Shown here: piece by piece, positions 56,801 to 64,000 of the stretch
Layout of the letters: each line of letters begins with the position of its first letter
Position numbering within the stretch: the first letter of the stretch is position 1
Assembly (NCBI GenBank): GCA_032358165.1
Contig: JAALGY010000023.1
Coordinates: 620,001-684,000 of the forward strand
Reading direction: 5' to 3'
Source of the DNA: Diplosphaera chodatii
Lineage: Eukaryota; Chlorophyta; Trebouxiophyceae; Prasiolales; Stichococcaceae
DNA: 64,000 nt
Notes under the pieces: model-generated
What the model saw: the letters and a program-made list of their open reading frames with translations, nothing else
What the model was told of the DNA's origin: nothing
Database searches by the model: none
Position numbers and translations under genes: made by a program

Positions 56801-58019
56801 GACCGCCAGCTGCAGGCACCATGACCGGCAACTCTGCTCAGGAGAACGTTCATTGCTGTGCTGTGCCTGTTGTGCGGCTGCCAGTGTGCAGGCTGGCGTG
56901 ATCATCATGCCCAAGCCCACATGCAACCCATGTCCGGTCACATGTTGCACACCCACCTGAAACAGGATGTTCATGGCACCGCGCAGCCGGGCAGGTGCCA
57001 TCTCCCTGCAACGCGTGACTGCATGGTGACTATCATGTTGAGAGATGCAGCTCGACTGCATGAGCAAAGAGGAGCAGCTAACAAGCGGTGAGGTGAACAG
57101 TTTCATGCACTCTGCCTCCAGGATGGAAAGTGCTTACGAGTTGTACACTGCACGAACAAACACACACACGATTGCTTCCATTGCTGCCTGTGATTTCATG
57201 CTGCCTGTGCGTCTGTAAGGCAAACGAGTGCATGCATAGGACACAAACAGCGACCATCCCAAACTTTAGCATGTTGAGCATGTCCCTCACGTGTTGTGCA
57301 CTGCGTGGCAGATTAAACAAAGCATCAGGGCACGTATGTGAGGCACACCGTGCATAGGCCACACATGAGGCACTGACTAACTGTGCCAGGACTGCACCTA
57401 CCTGGATGCCGAAGCCGACGCCAATCCCCAGCAGGATTCTACCGATGTACAGCATGGAGAGATGCACAGCGGCTGTCAGGATCACGCTTCCACACATGTA
57501 GGCCGCCCCAGAGATGACCATAGATGTCTTGCGCCCACGCTTGGACGTCACCCACGCTGCCGGGAAGCTGGACAGCAGGCCCGCCAGGAAGAGGCAGGAC
57601 GTGAATGTCTGCAGCCGCTGGTCGTCGAACTTGCAGTAGGGGCTACCCACGCCGCTGTCCACGCTGTTGTCGTTTGCTATTTTCCGGGCCAAGATGTCTG
57701 GGAAAAACTTGGCCAAGAAGTGGTCCATGCCTGAGATGCCGCCAGAAACGCCATTGTCATACCCAAACATGAGACCGGCGCTCGCCGCGACGAGCGCCGT
57801 CATGAGCACGAACCACGTGAACTTCGATTCGTATTGGTTCGTGCGGTTGCCCAGGCCCGCAAGCGCGGCAGCCGTGCGAGCGCTGGTGTGCACGTGCGAG
57901 CGGCCGCTGCTGCCGGGGCTGTCGTAGTTGCCGCGCCGCAGGTAGCCGGCCATGGAGGCCGGGTGCTGCGGGGGGGCCCGCCGGCCGCTGCCGCTCGGCG
58001 GCCAGAAGTGGTCCATCAT
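53830..58019 (-). CDS. Hexose/H+ symporter B with extended N-terminus (HUP/STP type, MFS)
   Basis: Seventeen phased exons in transcript order: 58019-57398, 57148-57139, 57005-56957, 56809-56777, 56688-56601, 56417-56314, 56103-56080, 55888-55796, 55668-55582, 55435-55282, 55125-54942, 54803-54777, 54664-54595, 54475-54452, 54307-54252, 54134-54098, 53964-53830; 598 aa. It has the same family marks as symporter [100 protein letters not shown]. The cytosolic N-terminus is about 60 residues longer than normal ([23 protein letters not shown]). The first 207 codons are one exon where A has five. The second exon is only 10 nt. The intron between 56777 and 56688 is largely made of repeats of the preceding exon end. 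A nearby second ATG at 58016 is an alternative start. Confidence 0.94.
56151..56178 (+). repeat. AGC trinucleotide microsatellite
   Basis: About nine AGC units in an intron of symporter B, near the end of exon 6. Confidence 0.9.
56688..56791 (-). repeat. 13-18-bp minisatellite copied from the end of symporter B exon 4
   Basis: Seven copies of GAGACACCAGGAT or close variants (plus strand), starting at about 56691, 56704, 56717, 56735, 56748, 56761 and 56779. The right-most copy is the exon 4 end (ATCCTGGTGTCTCAG in gene sense). The left-most copy supplies the acceptor of exon 5. Confidence 0.85.
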
Positions 58020-59219
58020 GGCCGCGGCGGGTCAAGGAGCGCGGCCGCAGCCACTGCCCCCTGCGGAGTGGAGCTGCTGGCTGCCCCCGCCAGGGTTGGG
58101 GTCAAAGCCAGACACCTCTCACTCACTCCGCGACCATCGCACAGCCCGCAGGCCAGCCCTAGCACAGCGTCCTGCAGCCTTGCAGCGTCCTTACAACCAG
58201 GTATCGAGGCGCTGCACGCCGGCGATGCAAGCTTCCCCTGCCCAAGGTCGCCGCGGTCAGAGACTGCCCGGAGCAGTGTCGCACTGGCAAACGTGGCTGA
58301 GCAGACGCAGCTTGCAGAAGCAGCCTCGTTGTGGAGACGCGAGGACTGCACGACCGTGTGGCCAGTACCAGCTGCGCACCAGCGCAGTGAGCAGGCGCCA
58401 GCGAGGATAAGCCAAACAGGATCGGGGGACGGCGAATGGCTGTGTATGCTGCCTCAGGGTGCGATGAAGATTGTCACAGGCAGTCTAACTGCGAATACGA
58501 CGGCCGGCGTGACCGCGGCCAGCCAAATCTCTCGCGCATGAGTCATCAGGAAACCGATCTGTGACAGGCGGGTTTTGCTAGCTGTGTCGGAGGTTTCACC
58601 GACCGCTGGTTCCCATTCGATATGATAACTGGTGCTCCTACTTCATACAGTCTCAGGCGGCTTCGTGAAGGAATTGTAGTGAGGGGTGGCACCTGAAATG
58701 CGGGAGGGCATCTTAGGCTGGACGAACGTGTGCGAGTGGTCTAGCATGGCTGCCAACGGTAGTACAGGCTGAGCATAGCTTACAGCATTAGGTCACCGCT
58801 GAGCGGCTGCTGGCAACTGGGACAAACTGTACAGAGCAGTACAAGCAACTGCCTATGGTGCATTCAACATCAGGCGCAGCTAGCAGTTATGTCTGTCTTC
58901 AAAAGGAATGGCAAGTTGTGAACGCTAGTGCAGCGGCACCATGACAAAAGCGGTGCCGGCACGAAGCGTGTCAAGTGCCATAGCCAGCCGGGCATGCGAA
59001 GATGCCAGGCGCATTGAGCAGGCCCAACAGACCAAATCAAGGGCAGCACACAGAACAGAAAGGTGTGTGATCTCTTATCAAACTCTCTCACAGACGAGCA
59101 CATTCATCTTCTAGGCGGCAAGCCCTGCCGATTAGTAGTGCGCCAACATGGCTGCTGCCATCGCACTTCAGCTACCACCGCACACTGCTGCTGAGTGTGC
59201 GCGATCCGTGAGGGGTAGT
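58020..59219. other. Intergenic between symporters C and B
   Basis: 1.2 kb between the stop of C and the start of B, both on the minus strand. It includes the promoter of B. A plus-strand open frame at 57834-58541 overlaps B exon 1 and is judged a shadow. No other exon is seen. Confidence 0.5.
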
Positions 59220-62200
59220 TTACGCGTTTGTGGCTGACACCTTCGGGGGCACACCCGCAACCATGGAGGCCTGCTTCAGCACGTCCACGCCTCCCACCAT
59301 GGAGGGGCGGCCCTCAATATCCTGCAGCAACATATACAACATACATCAGCATTAGCCACTTGCTATCAAGTATGCAACAGGTGGGGACAGCCGCAGCACA
59401 ACAGCCTCAGGCCGGCTGCACCGAGCGGGCCCAAGGCGGTGTGGTGCAACATCTGCTCATCATGAGTCATCCCAGCGGCTGGTGGCGGCGGGGGGATTCA
59501 CCTTGGTGTGTGTGACCACGCCAGTCCGCTTCCAGAACCAGTGAGCGGCAAAGACCTCGTGCACATCCTCGATCAGGAGGCCCTTGGTCTCCGGCAGGAA
59601 GAACGCCACAAAGAGCTGCAAAGGCAAAGGCATTCAGGGTGAGGGAGCTGTGGCTGCTTGGATGCTAGGGGCGGATCAGAGAGATGGCCTATCCCTCGCT
59701 GCAAGCCTGCAGACTGCCTAAATGCAGGGATACCACAAAGGGGGAATGCAGCACACAAGCTCACCGTCATGATGACCACCCTGCGAATCAACAAAATATA
59801 AGACGTCATTGGCTGGCCATGACTGGATGCATGATACATGCCAGAGGAACTGTAGATGTAGTTCACACAAGTTGTTGACCAAGCGCAACCTTTCGCACCC
59901 ACACTGACAGTCATATCAGGTTCTCACCAGCCGGCAAAGAATAGGAACACGCCAAACTCCATGGCGCACAGCATGCTGATGAAGCTCTGGCCAATCAGGA
60001 AGGTGAACGCCCTGTGGAAAAGAGGAGGAGGAGCAATCCAGCATCAGTGCATGATGCTGTGTCAGTGTGTGCATGATCAAGGCCAGCAGGCTGGTGCTGC
60101 CACACGTCGGGCCGCGATGGGCTACTCACAGGTTGACGGCGACGTTGATGCCCTGGCCGGCGGAGCGGGTCTCCAGGGGGTGGATCTCCGAGGGCACCAG
60201 CCACCCCAGCGGGCCCCACGACCAGGCGAACGAGGCAATGAAGACGCAGATGAGCACGATGACGCCGATGGCGACGTCATTGGGCAGCTCAGTGGCGCCG
60301 CCAGAGAAGTAGTGGCCTGCAGCACAGGCGGTTGGGAGCATGTCAAACACAGGCTGACAGTCTTTTTGAACCAGACAATGTGCAGATGTCAGATGCAGAT
60401 GTGATGCGATGCTCAAGACAGAAACAGTATACCGCCTGCCTCCAGATATCAGAAGCAGCAACCAGGGCTGCAGGTGCCGCTGATGGCACATACTGTTGAC
60501 GCACCGAGCAGGATGGCGACCAGGATCTCTGCGATGAACATCTGGAAGCCCGCCTCCAGCAGCAGGGCCCGGCGGCCCACGCGGTCGACGCCAAACACCG
60601 CCACCAGCGTGGACAGCACGTTGACGGCGCCCACGATGCAGGATGACTCCAGGGCGGTCTTGTCGCCCGACCCCAGCGACGAGAAGAAGACGGGGGAGTA
60701 GAAGATGATGGCGTTGATGCCGGTGAACTGCTGGAAGAAGGGCATCTGCAGCGGGGACGCCGAACAGAGGGGTCAGCAAGGAGCACCAAGCAGGGTAGGC
60801 CCTGGGAACATGCAGTGGACTGGTGAGCAGACAAGCCTTGTGCGTGCGCGAGTGCACGAGACGCCGCCAGCAGAGGCGGGCAGCGCACCAGCACGGTGAT
60901 GATCAGCTGCGGGCGGTACCGGCGGCTGAACAGCGTCTTGTACGGGTTGGTGGTGACCTCCGCCGCTGCCTGCTGCGCCTGCATGCCCATATCACAGATA
61001 AACGTCAGCAAGCGCACACATTCTGGCACTGGCTGCAGCTGCAAGGCAAAGAAGCAGCCTGACATGCATTGCACAATGCATACCGAGGCGCGCGTTGGAG
61101 ATGACAGCGTGAAGGAACAATAGAAAATAATACAGTTTGTTTTTATGCCCATCACAGCTGAAGCGCACCAGGACAATGTCCTCGTACTCGACGTTGATGT
61201 TCTCGGTGCCGCGGATCTTCTTCAGCACGCGGCGCGCCTCCTCCAGGTGGCCCCGCTCGATCAGCGAGTTGGGCGTCTCCGGCAGCAGGATGCCGCCTGT
61301 GCCAAGGGGAGCACCGAGCTCGGCGTCAAGACTCCACAGGTCGCTAACAACATGCAGGCCGAGGCGGCAGATGGCAGCCCTGCTGCAGACCATGCCTGCG
61401 GAGATCGATGCTCACCCCAGAACAGGATGAAGGCGGGGATGAAGGCGATGGCCAGCGACACGCGCCACCCCCAGGAGTGGTGCTCCGTCCCGTAGTTGAC
61501 CAATTGCGCGATCAAAATGCCTGTGCAGGAGAGATCCGCTTGCGCTGTCGACTCCGCTTGCGCAAAGTGCAAGCTGCCGAGGCCTCCGCGCACAAGTGCC
61601 ACGACTGCAGCTGTGGTTTTGGCATACTGCAGGGCGCACACCTATGGTGACCATCAGCTGGAACAGGATGTTGAGCGCGCCCCGCAGCTTCGCCGGCGCC
61701 ATCTCGCTGTTGTACAGGGTGGCACACTGCAGCAGAAAGGGTGTACCAATGCTCAACAATCATAGGCATGTCATGCAAGCTACGTCTGTGCGCAGCAAGG
61801 CGGGTTTCTGGTAGAAACTGTCTGAGGAGACCGCATGTGCTGCAGCACATGCATAACACCTAGGTCAGCTCGCACCTGGATGGCAAAGCCGACGCCGAAG
61901 CCCAGCAGCACGCGGCCGATGTACAGCATGGAGATGTGCTCAGCAGCGACCAGCAGGATGGTGCCTGCAGCATGGGGAATGCGCGGGGTAGGGCACCAAG
62001 GCGCTTGTCAGATGCGACGCACCAGGATGGAGGCGAAGGTGGCATCGGGACCACTTGCATAATGCTACCAGACAAATGCTGCACGCACGTAAGATAAGAG
62101 GTACACGATGGTCGAAGACATAAAAGGTTGCTTCAGCAAGAAAAGCATTGAAATGCGCACCAATCATGTACATGGCGCCGGAGATGATCATGCTGACTTT

Positions 62201-62826
62201 CCGCCCCTTGTGCTGGGTCACCCAGGCAGCCGGGAAGGAGGCGACCAGGCCGGCCAGGAACAGGCAGGAGGTGAAGGTCTGCAGCTTCTGGTCGTCGAAC
62301 TTGCAGTAGGGGGAGGTGGAGGTGTCGGCCAGCTTCCGCGCCAGCACATCTGCAGCCAGGCAGCAGGGTTTGCGTCAGCACAGGCCGCATCAGTGCGGGT
62401 TGTGTCAGATGCATGCAGCCAACATGTGCATGCAGCGAAGCGAAACGCTCTGCTGCACGCATTGGCTGCTGCAAGCCTGCATGCAGGATGTGAGGGACGC
62501 ACTTGGGTAGAACTTCTCCAGGAAAGAGTTCATGCCGCTGACGCCACCCGACACACCGTTGTCGTACCTGCACGCAGTGAGTGCATTGCGTCCGACTATC
62601 CACGCGGACGGACGATGTTGCATCAGTGCTTCGATGGAAGAAGCGTTGGCTGAGACAGTCGTTGCGAAGCGTTGCAGACATCGGACCAGGGCCAAGACAC
62701 GCACCCGAACATCAGGCCGCCGCTGGCCGCGACGAGCGCCGTCATGATGACGTACCAGGTCGTCTTGCCCTCATGCAGCTCCGTCCGCATGTTGGGGTCC
62801 ACCGCCGCGGGGCCACCGCCGCCCAT
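59220..62826 (-). CDS. Hexose/H+ symporter C (HUP/STP type, MFS)
   Basis: Fourteen phased exons in transcript order: 62826-62705, 62567-62503, 62349-62161, 61964-61876, 61726-61642, 61520-61416, 61296-61169, 60978-60889, 60745-60505, 60316-60130, 60011-59928, 59780-59765, 59615-59502, 59321-59220; 538 aa. It has the family marks of A and B ([85 protein letters not shown]) and 12 predicted spans. Several exons that are separate in A are fused here: around [35 protein letters not shown], and [12 protein letters not shown] through HWFWKR. A 16-nt exon encodes VVIMT. It is tandem with B, same strand, 1.2 kb apart. Probable role: proton-coupled hexose uptake at the plasma membrane. Confidence 0.95.
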
Positions 62827-63876
62827 GGTTGCAGCCTGTCCACCGATGACACCCCTGGTCAGCTACTAATGCTTTGAAGGTGATTGCGCCAAACGAGGTT
62901 GCAGCACGCAGCAGTAACCTGACCATGCGCACAGATGCGTGCTGCATGTCTCACAACAAAGGGTTTCCAGAGGCATGGCGCATGCCGAAAGGACAGGGGG
63001 TGGAACCGCCCGGTGCAAACCGGCTGGTGGTGCAACACGGCGAGGGCAAAGCACCACGGCGTGACATACATTTCATCGAGCTGCAACCGTAACTGCATAG
63101 TACTCGAGTGGCATGCACCGTTGAATGGTTGCCGGCGGCAGGCACATGCGCATCAGTCATAACAACAGGACGATGTCGGAAGCGCTGGGGGACAGCGGAG
63201 TGAGCCAAACATGACGCAGACATCAAGGATAGGCAGCTTGATGGTCTATTGCGACCTCCAAGCAAGTGTACCGCTGCAGGCGACCGGCACATCAGCCTGC
63301 ACCTGGTGTCAGGCCCGTCCTTTGATGGGTGTGGCGCGTTTGCCGCACCGACCGCTGGGTCTCGCCCCGGTGCTGAGGCTGAGCGTGAGGTGCTGTGATG
63401 ACTTGGAGGTTGGAGGCGGAGGAGAGCAGATTGAGAGTGGGGCTTGTGCGGGCTGTCGGCCGGTTATCAAGGCCGCCGGTTAGTCAAGAGATCTTCTTGA
63501 TCGGGTTTCGTCCCCAAGGATCTGCAATCGTGCCTGGGGTCCACTGGCAGAAATGGATAGGGAAAAACCGAGTCGTCTCGGGGCCAAACCTCCTTTTCAA
63601 GGTGTGCAGAAGGCGGGATTTGCACGCAATCGGGGCCAATGTTGCTGCCAACGCATTAAGGGGACCCACTGTTGAACCCAAATGTGCTACCATTCACACC
63701 GTCGCTTGACTGAGTGACCACCGTACGTGCAGGACAGTTACGAATTGCTAGCACGAGCTGGCATTCCACACCAGAGTGACATGCGATGCTTGACCCCACT
63801 CGCTCCCTTCCACACAGTGAGGCAGCTTGCTCTATCCCCTGCGCCTCCTGCCTGTTGACAATTTCACCTGAGCCCC
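62827..63876. other. Intergenic between the guanylate-kinase-like gene and symporter C
   Basis: It must contain the promoter of symporter C and the 3' UTR of the edge gene. No exon or repeat is recognised. Confidence 0.45.
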
Positions 63877-63980
63877 TCATGCCACTCCACATCGTCGTGG
63901 CACCCGCCGCTTCTCCGCTAGCAGGATCGCCTCGATCTCCCGCACCGTGTCCTCCAGCCGGCCATCCTGGTTCACCACCA
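63877..63980 (-). CDS. 3' exon of a guanylate-kinase-like gene (partial, runs off the right edge)
   Basis: A minus-strand exon after an acceptor at 63981-63983 encodes VVVNQDGRLEDTVREIEA, then ILLAEKRRVP, and stops at 63877. The order VVNxD, a helix, then ILxAEKRR resembles the C-terminus of guanylate kinase, where the strand with VNDD precedes the last helix ending AERxR. Guanylate kinase phosphorylates GMP to GDP. Only about 34 residues are inside the window and the P-loop is not, so the call is tentative. The exon opens in phase 1 (two nt complete a split codon), consistent with an upstream exon beyond 64000. Confidence 0.45.
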
Positions 63981-64000
63981 CTGCAGCACGCAGGCAGCAC

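Noticed and set aside
57834..58541. 235-codon plus-strand open frame
   Set aside because: It is antisense to symporter B exon 1, rich in Ala/Arg/Pro as expected of a GC shadow, with no family signal.
1..64000. CRISPR arrays, bacterial operons, rRNA genes, transposase or reverse transcriptase genes
   Set aside because: None were seen. The gene structure is eukaryotic throughout, and no ORF carries transposase, integrase or RT motifs.

Overview
This is a nuclear window from a green alga. The evidence is intron-dense genes (9-18 exons in most), GT-AG introns with a minority of apparent GC-AG introns, GC-rich exons, and TGTAA motifs downstream of some stops as in chlorophytes. The gene content also fits: three Chlorella HUP-type hexose/proton symporters, the Calvin-cycle protein CP12 with a transit peptide, expansins, and a plant-type PDF-motif protein. 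A trebouxiophyte (Chlorella-like) is the best guess; the sequence does not fix the genus. Gene models were built by hand by matching reading phase across splice junctions and by family similarity. Each feature is given as one gene span with exon coordinates in its evidence.

Left part (0-10 kb): a tandem pair of Rv2258c-type SAM-dependent methyltransferases (+), then a p24/GOLD-type cargo receptor with an unusual C-terminal tail (+). 10-19 kb: two divergently transcribed expansins, one with a proline-rich stalk (-) and one with an extra cysteine-bearing C-terminal domain (+). 19-25 kb: CP12 (-) and, divergent from it, a protein built of repeated PDF motifs (+), the ssDNA-binding module of plant organellar OSB proteins, with no OB fold seen. 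25-32 kb: the tRNA dimethyltransferase TRM1 (+) and a small secreted Pro-rich/Cys-rich protein (+).

33-39 kb: a secreted copper amine oxidase (-) of more than 21 exons with the TPQ tyrosine, copper histidines and catalytic Asp in place. 40-48 kb: a Gln-rich coiled-coil ORF (-), an NCBP3-like nuclear cap-binding protein (+) and SEC62 (+). 48-63 kb: three hexose/H+ symporter paralogues, A (+), B (-) and C (-), whose exon counts are 18, 17 and 14. The right edge holds the last exon of a guanylate-kinase-like gene (-).

Functionally the window is mixed, as expected for a eukaryotic chromosome. There is a theme of wall or extracellular proteins (two expansins, Pro/Cys-rich protein, copper amine oxidase) and one of sugar uptake. 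The most unusual items are the PDF-only protein, a CP12 lacking its N-terminal cysteine pair, tandem duplications of exon ends inside introns (CP12, TRM1, symporter B), micro-exons, and discordant intron positions between tandem paralogues.
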